A DNA stretch of 64,000 nt, from assembly GCF_905171765.1 (NCBI RefSeq), contig NC_053392.1, positions 409,144,366 to 409,208,365 of the forward strand. Direction: 5' to 3'. The notes under the pieces are model-generated. The model had not been told where the DNA came from and ran no database searches. It saw only the letters and a list, made by a program, of their open reading frames with translations. Shown in pieces: positions 41,249 to 52,129 of this stretch (positions within the stretch are counted from its first letter, which is position 1; each line of letters starts with the position of its first letter). Made by a program: the position numbers and the translations under genes. Source of the DNA: Bufo bufo. Taxonomy: Eukaryota; Chordata; Amphibia; Anura; Bufonidae.

Positions 41249-42241
41249 CAGTGAAACCTCTCCAAAACTCCACTTCTTTGAGAAGACCACTCCTTTATCC
41301 AGACATTTGAATGATATAAAAAATATATATATAATAATATAATAATAATAATAATAAGGATACCTTACATGGTAAAAAAAATAATAGATATTCCATAAAT
41401 AGTTTCATTAGGACCCCATGGTGAGATGGTATTTAATTTAAATATCCAAAACATCTCCCTCTAGCTCAAAATGGTTTTGTACAGTATGAGGAATTTGTTC
41501 GAATGTGGTTACACTAAAGCCCGTGAAGTCTCTGGTGTGATGGATGTCTGCGTTATTGCGTATCTTGATATACTATTTTTGCCTGTCGTTTTGGCAGCCC
41601 TACTGCATGTCTGGGATCCCTGTAATGCCTGCTATCCTTCATGACAGCTTGCATGAAATTGTTCCTCCTCTGCCACATTCCAGAAGGTGGGCTCTTCTGA
41701 CAATAGTGTCCAACATTGCAAAAAACAAAGTTAAACCAGCATCTCCAAACAATATGGAAAAAAGGAATATATTATGGCTGCAATGTACAACATTGCCATG
41801 GCATCCCGTGGCGTCCACATACCTTTGTCCTCAAAATACTAATGCAATTATCCCCCACATATCTTTTTTTCTTTAACTCTTTAACTCCTACGCACATTAT
41901 CATGTTCACTTTTTTTAACTGACACTATTTGTTTAACTGACACTATCTGTTTTTGTATATAAGATTGTGACTTACAGCATGTTGCATTGTCCTTCTTGTC
42001 CTATAATCTGAAGAAGGGGCTGGTCGCCAAAACGCATTATATGGACTTTACTTCTATTTATTGTAATAAAGATTAACTTGTCTTGGAAAGCGCTGGTGTG
42101 AGGATCCCTTTATTCGTCACCCACTCCAATTTTTAGTACCATAATATACTATTTAAAATGGCCATCTTCTTTGAATGGACTAGGCCTCTACAAGATCATG
42201 TTTCAGTGCATTTGTGGTGGTCTTCTCAAAGCGTTTCACTG
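41249..42241. mobile_element. Tc1/pogo-like MITE (CAGTGAAAC ends) with an internal insertion
   Basis: The left end CAGTGAAACCTCTCC (41249) with TTTGAGAAGACCACTCC is mirrored by the right end GGTGGTCTTCTCAAA plus GCGTTTCACTG (ending 42241). TA lies immediately outside both ends (41247-41248, 42242-42243). Its two subterminal blocks are separated by about 0.9 kb of unrelated sequence that includes the hammerhead-like motif at 42008. So a second element is probably nested here. An (AAT)n microsatellite is at 41325-41357. Confidence 0.6.
42008..42034 (+). ncRNA. Degenerate hammerhead-like motif
   Basis: CTGAAGA (42008-42014) fits CUGANGA. Stem II GGC...GCC is short. The GAAA box is changed to CAAAAC, which should abolish activity. 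It is followed by GCATTATATGG without a clear NUH-stem I arrangement. Included because the order of elements matches the other motifs. Confidence 0.3.
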
Positions 42242-44214
42242 TATATGAGGTTGACACACCTAAAAATCAAAAGCATAGAATCAGTTTTTTATTGATATAG
42301 TGATTTTAAATATTAAATTCAAAATTTACAACATGTCCCCTTAAATAGTAAGCTACATGGTATTTGACGTCTGACAGGCAGGCTGTTAGAATATTCTAAT
42401 AACTAATGGAAGTGATTCTTTTAGTAAAATTATTTATTTAGGAACCACCAATTTTAATTCATTTAGGCTTCATGATTATATAATTTAACAAATCAGTAAC
42501 ATAGAGGGATCTAACACATCTATAGCATGTGACATTGTTGCACAGCATGATGCTATTTAAATGAAGCAGAATTTATAATTAAACAATTTTTTTTTCAGAG
42601 AATCATTTCAAGCCATAACATCTCTACTAGTTGAATTAGAAATGGCTGTAGGTTTAATATGACCTTTGCCTATCCTGAAGCAGAAGACCCTATTCTGTAA
42701 AAGGAAAAACTAATACATGCTGTGTGTACATTCAAACAGGCAATGCAAACACCGGACATGTGGTCTACAACATCATAAGTCAGAAGACAAGATGAAAGGC
42801 TAACAAGGCCTACAGAAAGCCTACTCACAGTTTGGTGCCATTCTCTGTAGGTCCTCCTGTTTCAAAATGAATAAGTGGAAGCGTACAGGTGAACAAATCA
42901 CCCGATTCATGAAGTGCACATTCATCCTGTCTCTACTTTCTTATCCCTAAATTGGAATATGTGAAAGAAACAAGTATTTTCTCAAAATAAAACTGTACTG
43001 CTTAGTGTATTATAGTGAAAGATTTCTGTGTGTACAGTAATACTGTAGCTTATATACCCTATATGGATACCGAAATAGTGGTCCTTTATTCTGTCACTCA
43101 TGTGTAGTGCTGCTGTGTAGTAAAAAATCATCTATTGTAACAATCAGTCCACTATTTAAATCCTCTTTGGCGCACAGGTATAAAGGTAGAAGGGACATGC
43201 TAGCTAGCTTTAAGGGCGAGAAACGGAGATCGTTAATCTCTGTACCTTACAACTGCCTTTTAGCTTATGTAGTAGTACAAGTGCCCATTAGGGTAATATA
43301 GAATTAAAATAAAAAGGTGAATGCTAAAACTATGGATGGGTCCAAGATTGTAAGAGTATGTTAGGCCAGCTCCACATATATCCAGCGATCCAGTTGAGTT
43401 CCCCCCTGGAGTGAAGTAGAAAACGGCAGACGGGAAATTAAGCTAGAACTGATCCCATATTTTTCCATGGGATCGTTTTTATTCACCTGGGCATCACTGA
43501 TGATACCTGATATCAAATAGCGACAGACAGAAAAACGCTCGCTACATGCAGTGTTCTCCCGTCTGGCGCTATCAGTGTATAGATGCCATATAGACTGTGA
43601 TTTTATAAAATATAGCAACCCTCATCATATTGTGGACTTAATTGGTACAAAGTTAATAGATAATGATATGGATGGTGGGTCATAATGTACCCAACATTAT
43701 GAGGTCACTGACATTTTATAAATATTAATGTGGTTTGGGGTTATTTTGTAAAATTAAATAAAAAAGACTTTCAATCCTATTATTATTATCCTAAAAGGGA
43801 TATCCTCCGCTCAGGCAAGACAAGGAGGATGAAAAAACCGAATAAATCGAGCAGTGGAGACATGTCAAGCATAGCAATAGACAGTGGAGACATGTCAAGC
43901 ATAGCTATATAACCTTTTCTTAATTTTTATGTTTCTGTTGTAATCGAATTATGTACCGGTATATGGATAGAATTAGTGCTAAGATTGTCAGTATTTTATA
44001 ACACCAATACACATGGAGAGCCACGGTAAGTAAATGAGATTATTTTTTTTAATTTCTTTTTACCTTTTTTTTTTTCTTCTCTTTCAATTTTTCTCATTTT
44101 CTTTCCTTTACAGTCCTAGGTTCACTTTAGGATTCAAATAGAGAATCTGTATATTAAATCATAAATGTCTGTAGCATCTAACATCCAAAGAGCTTGCTAC
44201 GTATAGTCCCAATA
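42242..44214. other. No gene recognised
   Basis: AT-rich, largely unique-looking sequence. A possible diverged MITE runs about 43363-43600 (CCAGCTCCACATATATCCAG; dyad GATCCCATATTTTTCCATGG). A tandem duplication ACATGTCAAGCATAGC is at 43860-43905. The 64-codon frame at 43107-43301 has no recognisable motif. Confidence 0.4.
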
Positions 44215-44896
44215 GAGGCCTCTTTCACACGGGCGTCACGGATTTGCTCCGGATGCATCGCGTGTGCATTGCTGGAAAACCACGCGAGTAGGCACGCAAT
44301 TTCAGTCAGTTTTGTCTGCGATTGCGTTCCGATGTTCAGTTTTTTCCACGCGAGTGCAATGCGTTTTGCACGCACGTGAGACAAAACTGAATGTGGTACC
44401 CAGACCCTGGTGTTCTATTAATATTATTATTTTCCCTTATAACATGGTTATAAGGGAAAATAATAGCATTCTTAATACAGAATGCTTATTAAAATGTCGA
44501 TTAAGGGGTTAAAAAAAATTAACTCACCTTTATCCAATTGTTCGCGCAGCCGGCATCGTCTTCTTTCTTCTTCTTTCAGGACCTCAAAAAGACCTTTGAT
44601 AACGTAATCACGCTCACGTTGTGGTGAGCGCGGTGACGTCAGCGCAGGTCCTGCTGAATGAAGGATCTTCTTACTTCATTCAGCAGGACCTGTGCTGACG
44701 TCACCGCGCTCACCATGTGGTGAACCCGATTACGTAATCAAAGATCCTTTTGCAGGTCCTGAAAGAAGACGATCCTGGCTGCGCGATCAAGTGGATGAGG
44801 TGAGTTATTTTTTTATTTTATTTTTAACCCCTCAAGCAACATTTTAGTAAGCATTCTGTATTAAGAATGCTATTATTTTCCCTTATAACCATGTTT
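44215..44896. mobile_element. Truncated nested palindromic MITE related to 15101-16101
   Basis: The left end AGGCCTCTTTCACACGGGCG resembles the 15.1-kb element. The TTTTCCCTTATAACATGGTT hairpin and the CTCACCTTTATCCA block are shared. The central arms (about 44610-44668 with 44669-44725, containing CATTCAGCAGGACCTG) form a long dyad but differ in sequence from the centre of the 15.1-kb copy. The right arm breaks off at 44896 before the terminus. Confidence 0.7.
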
Positions 44897-46050
44897 TGAA
44901 ACCAGTCCCTTATAGTATAAGGCTTTAGGGGAATATTTTGTCCTGACAGGTTCCTATTGCGCAGATATACATGCAATGAAAGTTACATTAAGAAACTGAA
45001 GTTGGATTCTTCTTCAGCCAGTTTCTTTTTCAAGACTAAAGTTGGCTTCTTATTTGTAAGTTTCTTATTCACATCATTTGTATTTTTATTTTTTTCCTTT
45101 TTTGGTAAATTTTGAGAACTTATCACCAGTAGTAAAATAAGTTGCACTGAGCTGTCCTGAGGTAAAATCAGTTAAAAGTGGCATAAAAGCAGAAAGGACT
45201 GGCATCCAAATGGGCATCAAAGTGGGCACAAAAGAGTGTTTTAAAGGGTTAAATGCATTTTAGCTACTGATCTCATCACACTGCCAACATACATCACTTA
45301 CAGTTGAGTTCAACCTGGCCCAAACTGGTTCTTGGCATAAGACTGGAATCAAAGTGGGCAGATGGCCATTTTTACTAATTTAAATAAGTAACTCAGCTGA
45401 ATCAAATGCTGCTAGTCCTATCCCGATTGGTGACCACAATGTAGAGTAATCAGTGTTTTTATCATATGTAAATTAGTCCCTTGTTGTAATGAGGGCAGTC
45501 CCGTTGCACCTTGCTGCACCCAGGGGCTCAGCTGACTCAATTCTAATGCACAATTCTGTGTGCTCATCACTTTGACTGTTAGGGCCAGGGAGTAAAAACA
45601 TAATCATGTCTGTCCCCAAAGTCTCGCGTCTGCACTTTCGACTGTGCGATCGGTGCAGGCACAGTAAAGTACAGAAAATTGCCAGTGGAACTGACACAGC
45701 GGTAATGTTATGTACTGTACTGCGCCTGCGCTGATTGCATAGCTGAATGGTTAATGAAATACCACTAGACACTCAAATTTGGATGCCTTTGTGTATATGT
45801 GACTATTGTATTTGACATTTCGGTCAATTTGAGTCACAAAAGGAGTAGATGAGGATGCTGGAGTAGATCCCGTAGATCAGCATGGAGGCGCTGCGGGGGA
45901 AAGCGTATAGCCCAGAGTTTTGCACTTGTTTGGCATGTTCCCTGGCTGGCAGCAGCACCTGTCCACCAGTAGAGCATAACACGGCACTCACTCGGGAGTA
46001 CAAATCTTCTTGCTTTATTGCTTTCTGCGGGTTACATAAACATGGACATG
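44897..46050. other. No gene recognised
   Basis: Non-coding. Direct near-duplicates AGTTGGATTCTTCTTCAGCC and AGTTGGCTTCTTATTTGTAA lie at 45000-45060. A segment from about 45840 to 46060 (GCGGCACTCAC-like, CTTTATTGC) resembles the 3' region of the Penelope-like element (48545-48600). Confidence 0.4.
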
Positions 46051-46105
46051 AACATCCAGGCAACGGCCGTTTCGTGCATACCTGCATTTCGTCTGGCCTG
46101 TTATT
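46051..46105 (-). ncRNA. Degenerate hammerhead-like motif (Penelope-tail type)
   Basis: Read on the minus strand: CAGGC (stem I), core CAGACGA in place of CTGANGA, stem II TGCA...TGCA, GAAA, and self-complementary CGGCCG. It ends with GCCTG, which pairs with the opening CAGGC. The stem I / stem II / GAAA geometry is preserved but the core U is A. The same CAGA-type core occurs at 48627-48694 and 51071-51138. Confidence 0.35.
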
Positions 46106-46109
46106 TGTT

Positions 46110-47893
46110 CTACTACACATTGTATACCACTAAGGAGTATGTGGGATTAGAGATCCAAGCACTGACAGCAGCATATGCAGAGCCATTCCAGTCTGCTTCT
46201 TGGTTGTTACCTGTCCACCAGTGTTTGAGGTGGGAGGCAGCAAGTTTTCTTACAATAAATGAGGGCGCACGATGCTGTATCTGCACCCTGTGGAGGCATA
46301 TCCAGTTGAAAGTGATGCTAATTGGGGGCCCAATGCAAGTGCAAAATTCGCCCTATGGTTAAAACAACCCTGAATATCAGATCAATGGGGGGGTCTGGCA
46401 CACTGCACCCCCACCGATTGGCTGTTCCCTGCAGACTCCGGTATCAGAACAAGCACCTTGAAAAGGCTAAAATGCACAGCTTAGTTCAGTGTAATGGCTG
46501 CCCCAGGTTACTGCAGCTCAACTTCCATTCAAGTAAATGGGAGCTGAGGACTTGGACAAAGTTGAAAGAGGCTCTCATGCAAGAATCTGGGGCTAGTAAA
46601 GCCACTCACACATTCGCAGGGGGCAATAACAAATGTAAATTTAAAGATACTGCCATAATACAATACAGTCATAAAATGTATAAGGCATTATGGTGCTCAG
46701 ATAAGTGACAAATGGTACCCAGAATATGTTACTTTGCCCACATAGAGCCTATAGCAGAGTTGCTAACCTTAATTTTTCTTTATTCTGGACACCATACCAA
46801 AAAATCATAGACAGCCAACATTTGTTAAATGGGTTGTCCTATTAATAATGGAGCATTAGAAACCTACCAACATTATTCCAATACCTACACATGTATGTGT
46901 GTGGTGTCTGTCGCTCTATACATTATTTTGGCAGAATCCGGTGACCTTATGATGCACTCGTTATGATTGCATTCATAATTGATTATGCACTTAGCACTTT
47001 ATATTGGTAGGTTCTATATATTTTGTATGTAGAAGCACCATAAGTGGTTGCTTCGCGGTATAATTGTACGTTGCACTTTTTCATATATTTTATATTTTTT
47101 TAGCACAATATTTTGTATACTATGTATTTTATTAATATATTTTGATTGTACCACTATGTTAGCCTATTGACATGTGTCATACGTGTCAGTACCGCATCAC
47201 TTTATTATATGAGTTTTGTATAATTCACTACATATATTTTTAATTCTATTTATCATGATATGTTGATTCACTGTTACCGGTTTATGAAATATGGTCTTTA
47301 TATCTACTTAGCACTTTACATCACAGGGTAATGTCATTATTTTTAATTAGGCATCATGTGGAAAAATCTTCTCTTTTTTGTCAATATTGCTTTTATTTTT
47401 TGGTAACTATTATATTTTGTAGGCTGTTTCAATATGTATTGTATTGGATTTGATAATTGCACTAATGATATGTTACGCTGTTTGTATAGAATAGTATCAT
47501 CTATTTGTATTTGTTCTATTGCCCAGATAATATTATGATATTTGCCCCATTTGTGTTCTCCACACACTGTCTTCACCAGGCATTTGCGCATTGCACTGGT
47601 GCGCTGTGGTGCGACATTGTGGGGGCTCCCCTTTAGCTGGTCTCCATGGGAGCCGGGCGACGCGCGCTCCATGGCCGTGCGATTGGGCAGGAGGGGGTGT
47701 GGCTGTGCATTGTTTTAGCGTGGCTCCCTCCTCCTGGCTTGGTCGTGTGGCGCGTTGGGCGTGCTGCACGTGGTTTCTAGGCGACCTGTGGCGCGCTCCT
47801 ATGATGTCAGATCCTCATTCACTGGGCGCATGCGCAACGATAATGCCGGATGTGGACCTCACTATTTAAGATGGACACCTGTGTTTATTCCCT
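46110..47893. other. No gene recognised; probable body of a hammerhead-bearing repeat
   Basis: 46110-46860 shows nothing I recognise. From about 46860 the DNA is AT-rich. From 47580 to 47880 it is GC-rich (GGCGACGCGCGCTCCATGGC) and leads directly into the hammerhead motif. Frames on both strands lack family motifs. Confidence 0.4.
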
Positions 47894-47936
47894 ACCTCCT
47901 GACGAAGCCCTTTCCTGGCGAAACGCGCGTCGAGGT
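47894..47936 (+). ncRNA. Hammerhead-like ribozyme motif, type I, near consensus
   Basis: Stem I is ACCTC (47894-47898) with GAGGT (47932-47936), 5 bp perfect. The core is CTGACGA (47899-47905). Stem II is GCC...GGC (47907-47909 with 47917-47919), preceded by an unpaired A, followed by GAAA (47920-47923). The self-complementary CGCGCG then leads to GTC (47929-47931), the expected cleavage triplet immediately before stem I. Known: hammerheads with a tiny or palindromic stem III work as dimers and are typical of Penelope-like elements. This is the most complete motif in the window. Confidence 0.65.
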
Positions 47937-48626
47937 GCAGCTCTGGTCAGACACTTGGTGCCTCCACACATTATGGGTAACTTATGCATTTTGTAGTTCA
48001 TGCTTCGTGCCTCTATTTGGTTGTTACTTCTTACATATGCCATTGTTGCTCTGTTATGACTTCATCATCCATTGTGACCTGGTTTTCTGCTCTACCATAT
48101 AGGCAGGCCACGGCCGCCACTCATTGTGGTGGGCAACCATGGTATGTGTGATTAGGTGATTCCATGTACACCTGCGGTATGCATTTATTCACATGTTATT
48201 TTGGGTGAATCTACATCTCACCCACTATAGTGCGGCTTAGCAGCTTGTGTTCCTGGCACGTTCCCTTGTCAGTACGGTATATGTGAGGGTGGGGGTGTAC
48301 GGCTCCGATACACGGGGCGTCCCATCCCCCCATTGCCTTGTGCCTTTGTCATTGTATGTTTACTTTATGTCTTAATAAACTACATATATTTTATCCAAGT
48401 GAAATGAGATAGGGGGCGGCACCACTACACCGGCCAGACGCACATGAATCAAGCACTGCCGTGGCTGGGGAGGACACACACGATCGGAGGTGCTCAGCTG
48501 AGCGTAGCAGGTGGGATGCAAACAGGGTCAATGTAGAAGAGAAAATAGGCAGCGGCACTCACCCGTGTGTAGATAAACAGCTTTATTTCTCAAAATAGCA
48601 TCAGGCAGGGGGCGGACAATTCTTGA

Positions 48627-48694
48627 GCACGCATTGAACAGCGGTGGCCGTTTCGCGCTACATGCGCTTCTTCTGGCTGTGCGTCAATGCGTGC
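48627..48694 (-). ncRNA. Hammerhead-like motif in the Penelope 3' region (minus copy)
   Basis: Minus strand: the outer stem GCACGCATTGA/TCAATGCGTGC (11 bp perfect, 48684-48694 with 48627-48637) encloses core CAGAAGA, stem II GCGC...GCGC and GAAA. CGG...CCG follows as stem III. Layout equals a type I hammerhead with a long stem I, but the core has CAGA for CTGA and no clear GTC. Decayed or variant. Confidence 0.4.
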
Positions 48695-48873
48695 TTGCGC
48701 ATCGCTCCTTTTAAATGCTGGCGCAAGCCGTTGTCATGGAAATTGACAAGCCAGGCTGCGTCTGCATAAAGGGAATGACTGAAAATGATATAAATGTACA
48801 AACAATAACATGTGTAACTGTCAAGGACTATAGACAATATGGATGTTGCAACAATGTGTTGATATATAGAATA

Positions 48874-50316
48874 CTAAAGGAAGGGGCTGAGGTCATTCCT
48901 ATCATTTAAACCCAGTTCCCCTAGGGCTTGTGTACGTAGTATCCACCTAGCCTCTCTCTGTAGAAGGAGACGATGTCTATCTCCTCCCTGCAGAGAAGTG
49001 GATACAGTTTCTAAACCAGAGAAGGAAATACAACTAATATCACCATTGTGAACTCTTCTTACATGTTCTATGAGTCTAGGACATCCTTTCCCTGTCTTAA
49101 TGGAGTTAAAATGCTCCCTAACTCGTTCGAAAAGACATCTTATCGTCTTACCGATGTAGAAGCGTCCACATGTGCACAAAAGTAAATATACTACGTAAGT
49201 ACTGCGACAATTAATAAAGGTATTGACTGTGTGTAAAATACCAGCAAATTCAATACATTTTTTCTGAGAATTACTAGTGCACAGTGAACAACTTCCACAC
49301 CTAAAGTTGCCCTTAGGAAGGTTACTTTTAAGCCAATTCTTGCTCCTATCTGATTGAAACCTGCTCTTGACGAGTTTATCTTTGACGGTATGACTCCTTC
49401 TAAAGGAGATCAAAGGTTTCTGTTGTGTCAGCTCATTTAGAGTTGCATCCCTTCTCAAGACGTCCCAATTTTTAAATATGACTGACCGTATACGCTGAGC
49501 CATGGGACTGTACTTGAATGAAAATGCAAATCTAACACCCTTTCTCCCCCCCTTAATTTGGTCTTTTTTCTCGTCCCCACTCTTAAGAAGACTATCTTGT
49601 GTGAAGTTTTTTTCTACTCTTTCCATGTCTCTATTGAGTGCTTCTTCGGGGTAGCCTCTTTTAACTAGTCGCTGTTTCAAGTCATCAGCCTGTCTATGAT
49701 ATCCACTGTCTTTGCTATTGATACGTCTCAATCTAATGAATTGTCCGTAAGGTACGGACTTTTTGACACTCTGTGGATAGAAGCTGTCGCGGTGGAGCAA
49801 GGAGTTGGTCGCCGTGGGCTTACGAAAGCCCTCCGTGACCAACTCGTCGCCTTCCACCAGGACAGCCACATCCAGGAATTCTAACCTATTCCCTCCAAAA
49901 TTGAGGGTAAAGGTCATTCCCATGTCGTTTTTGTTGAGATAATTCACAAACTCACCACAATCTTTTTCTGTGCCTTCCCAGACTATAAACACGTCATCTA
50001 CAAAACGTAGATACGTCTTTAACTTAGAGAGAAAGGGGTTATTGGTAGAGTAAACATACCTGTCTTCTAGTCTGGCAAGGTACATGTTAGCAAATGTACA
50101 GGAGACGGGGGTCCCCATAGCCGTACCCACCTTTTGTCTGAACCACTCGTTCCCAAACTGAAAAGTATTATTAGTTAAAATAAACTCCAATGCCTCACCA
50201 ATAAATTCACAATACAACTGGCTTTTACCCAGGTTCGCCACGGTGTCAAGGACCGCCTCTACACCCGCATCATGAGGGATGCAGGTGTAGAGGCTTTCCA
50301 CATCGAGGGATACCAA
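48874..50316 (-). CDS. Penelope-like reverse transcriptase with GIY-YIG endonuclease, 5' truncated
   Basis: An uninterrupted 480-codon frame. RT palm motifs: SLDVESLYT near the start, GTAMGTPVSCTFANMYLA (64-81) and FVDD (105-108) with the catalytic aspartates. The linker carries four cysteines, C340-x2-C343-x2-C346-x7-C354, as in Penelope elements. The GIY-YIG domain follows: VVYLLL (375-380), FYIGKT (386-391), arginines 393-400 and H402, a later conserved E (455). Codons for DYQL-type residues extend the frame upstream of the first ATG to about 50355, where the inverted twin begins. So the ATG at 50316 is internal and the fingers region is lost. Known role: target-primed retrotransposition with nicking by GIY-YIG. 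It encodes the active-site residues but not a full protein. Confidence 0.9.
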   Translation of the reverse strand: MVSLDVESLYTCIPHDAGVEAVLDTVANLGKSQLYCEFIGEALEFILTNNTFQFGNEWFRQKVGTAMGTPVSCTFANMYLARLEDRYVYSTNNPFLSKLKTYLRFVDDVFIVWEGTEKDCGEFVNYLNKNDMGMTFTLNFGGNRLEFLDVAVLVEGDELVTEGFRKPTATNSLLHRDSFYPQSVKKSVPYGQFIRLRRINSKDSGYHRQADDLKQRLVKRGYPEEALNRDMERVEKNFTQDSLLKSGDEKKDQIKGGRKGVRFAFSFKYSPMAQRIRSVIFKNWDVLRRDATLNELTQQKPLISFRRSHTVKDKLVKSRFQSDRSKNWLKSNLPKGNFRCGSCSLCTSNSQKKCIEFAGILHTVNTFINCRSTYVVYLLLCTCGRFYIGKTIRCLFERVREHFNSIKTGKGCPRLIEHVRRVHNGDISCISFSGLETVSTSLQGGDRHRLLLQREARWILRTQALGELGLNDRNDLSPFL

Positions 50317-50363
50317 CTGGTAATCTTTTTGCCAACATACCTCCCTAAGGGCAAATAAAAAAT

Positions 50364-50891
50364 AGAAGGAGTCATACCGTCAAAGATAAACTCGTCAGGA
50401 GCAGGTTTCAATCAGATAGGAGTAAGAATTGGCTTAAAAGTAACCTTCCTAAGGGCAACTTTAGGTGTGGAAGTTGTTCACTGTGCACTAGTAATTCTCA
50501 GAAAAAATGTATTGAATTTGCTGGTATTTTACACACAGTCAATACCTTTATTAATTGTCGCAGTACTTACGTAGTATATTTACTTTTGTGCACATGTGGA
50601 CGCTTCTACATCGGTAAGACGATAAGATGTCTTTTCGAACGAGTTAGGGAGCATTTTAACTCCATTAAGACAGGGAAAGGATGTCCTAGACTCATAGAAC
50701 ATGTAAGAGGAGTTCACAATGGTGATATTAGTTGTATTTCCTTCTCTGGTTTAGAAACTGTATCCACTCCTCTGCAGGGAGGAGATAGACATCGTCTCCT
50801 CCTACAGAGAGAGGCTAGGTGGATACTACGTACACAAGCCCTAGGGGAACTGGGTTTAAATGATAGGAATGACCTCAGCCCCTTCCTTTAG
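50364..50891 (+). pseudogene. Second Penelope-like copy: linker plus GIY-YIG domain only
   Basis: The plus strand starts at RRSHTVKDKLVRSRFQSD, equivalent to residue 306 onward of the minus-strand copy, and stays open to DLSPFL (50891). It keeps the cysteine finger, FYIGKT and the rest of the GIY-YIG domain, with a few substitutions (for example GVHNGD for RVHNGD). The RT is absent. The ATG at 50586 is internal. The two copies are very similar over the shared part, indicating recent origin. Confidence 0.85.
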
Positions 50892-51070
50892 TATTCTATA
50901 TATCAACACATTGTTGCAACATCTATATTGTCTATAGTCCTTGACAGTTACACATGTTATTGTTTGTACATTTATATCATTTTCAGTCATTCCCTTTATG
51001 CAGACGCAGCCTGGCTTGTCAATTTCCATGACAACGGCTTGCGCCAGCATTTAAAAGGAGCGATGCGCAA

Positions 51071-51138
51071 GCACGCATTGACGCACAGCCAGAAGAAGAG
51101 CATGTAGCGCGAAACGGCCGCCGCTGTTCAATGCGTGC
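51071..51138 (+). ncRNA. Hammerhead-like motif in the Penelope 3' region (plus copy)
   Basis: Mirror of the motif at 48627-48694: GCACGCATTGA (51071-51081) pairs with TCAATGCGTGC (51128-51138), with core CAGAAGA, GAAACGGCC and CCG. Stem II is GAGC...GCGC here, so one pair is lost compared with the minus copy. Probably inactive. Confidence 0.35.
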
Positions 51139-51259
51139 TCAAGAATTGTCCGCCCCCTGCCTGATGCTATTTTGAGAAATAAAGCTGTTTATCTACACAC
51201 GGGTGAGTGCCGCTGCCTATTTTCTCTTCTACATTGACCCTGTTTACATATATTTTATA

Positions 51260-51783
51260 TGAGTGTTTTCCAAATTTGTTGTGGGGTTATTGGTTTGGTT
51301 CTTTTTGGTTATACTCATCCCCTAGGCTGCCAGCTTGAAATAAATCTAGCAGAACAATTGGAGCAATGACCTTGTTATAGAGCAGGAGAAGCTGAGAAGA
51401 TTGACATATAGTTTTGTGGGAAAAGATTCAGTAAAACTTTATACATTTTTTCTTTGCTTATTCCACTTCCTGTGAATACCCATTGGTAAGGGAGGGAGAA
51501 GATACCAGTGACTGACAGCTGTCTCTTATACACACAGTGCTGTCAATCACTAATAACACCTCTCTCCTGAACCGATGCTGTTCACAGGAGGTGGAAAAAG
51601 CAGAGATATAAATGTATAAATTACAAGTTTTACTAAATCTTTTCCCACAAAACTATACATCAATCTGCTTAGCTCCTCCTTATCTATAACATGGTTATTT
51701 CAGACTGTGTTGAATTTTCTGGTGAAAGCAGGTCCTCTTTGAATTGAAAAATCATAATGAATAATACGTATAATAAGTAATAT
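51260..51783. other. No gene recognised
   Basis: Has an imperfect inverted pair: CATTTTTTCTTTGCTTATTC with GAAAAGATTCAGTAAAACTT near 51410-51470, versus AAAAAGCAGAGATATAAATG and AAGTTTTACTAAATCTTTTC near 51595-51640. This suggests an old palindromic MITE (about 51350-51690). No gene. Confidence 0.4.
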
Positions 51784-52126
51784 GGGGTCATTTATTAACA
51801 CCAGCATTTTATTCTTAATACCCCTTTAGTTGATGGTGGATGTGCTGAATTTGAGTAGAGGCGCTGGCCTCGACATAACTTCGGGGTATCCACTGCCTGT
51901 CTAAATCTATGACAACTCCCTTGCTGGCGTAGATTTAGACCATTTTCTATGCCTAAAACAGGCGTAGAAAATGATAAATGAGATGGCCTCCTGGCCTGCT
52001 TCTTCCTTGCCCACGCCACGTCCCCTTTTTTAAACCTGGTGTGAGCAGTGAAAAGACACAGATTGTGGTGCAAATACCCTGTATATACGCCAAAAAGTTG
52101 ACTATATCTGTAAGTAAATGACCCCC
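51784..52126. mobile_element. GGGGTCATTTATTAA-type MITE, fullest copy
   Basis: The left end GGGGTCATTTATTAACACC (51784) pairs with the right end TAAGTAAATGACCCCC (ending 52126). TAT adjoins the left end and CTAT the right. An internal hairpin CGTAGATTTAGACCATTTTC / GAAAATGATAAATG lies near 51930. Fragments of the same family occur at 4191, 10250 and 40650. Non-coding. Confidence 0.65.
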
Positions 52127-52129
52127 TAT

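Larger units (their letters stand above)
48395..51244. mobile_element. Penelope-like retroelement inserted as an inverted twin
   Basis: The 14-bp sequence TACATATATTTTAT occurs at 48381-48394 and 51245-51258 and flanks the whole block. Inside, a longer copy reads leftward (3' tail near 48530 to a truncated 5' edge near 50355). A shorter copy reads rightward (truncated 5' edge near 50362 to its tail near 51244). Their 3' regions are near-identical (GAAACGGCC motif, CTTTATTTCTC, GGTGAGTGCCGCTGCCTATT). Only one duplication is seen, so the twin probably inserted in one event. Known: Penelope-like elements often show inverted or tandem partial copies. About 130 bp at the left (48395-48530) is unmatched on the right. 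Confidence 0.85.

Noticed and set aside
50586..50891. Independent small gene starting at the ATG at 50586
   Set aside because: The frame is open upstream to 50364 and matches the GIY-YIG part of the neighbouring Penelope-like protein; the ATG is internal.
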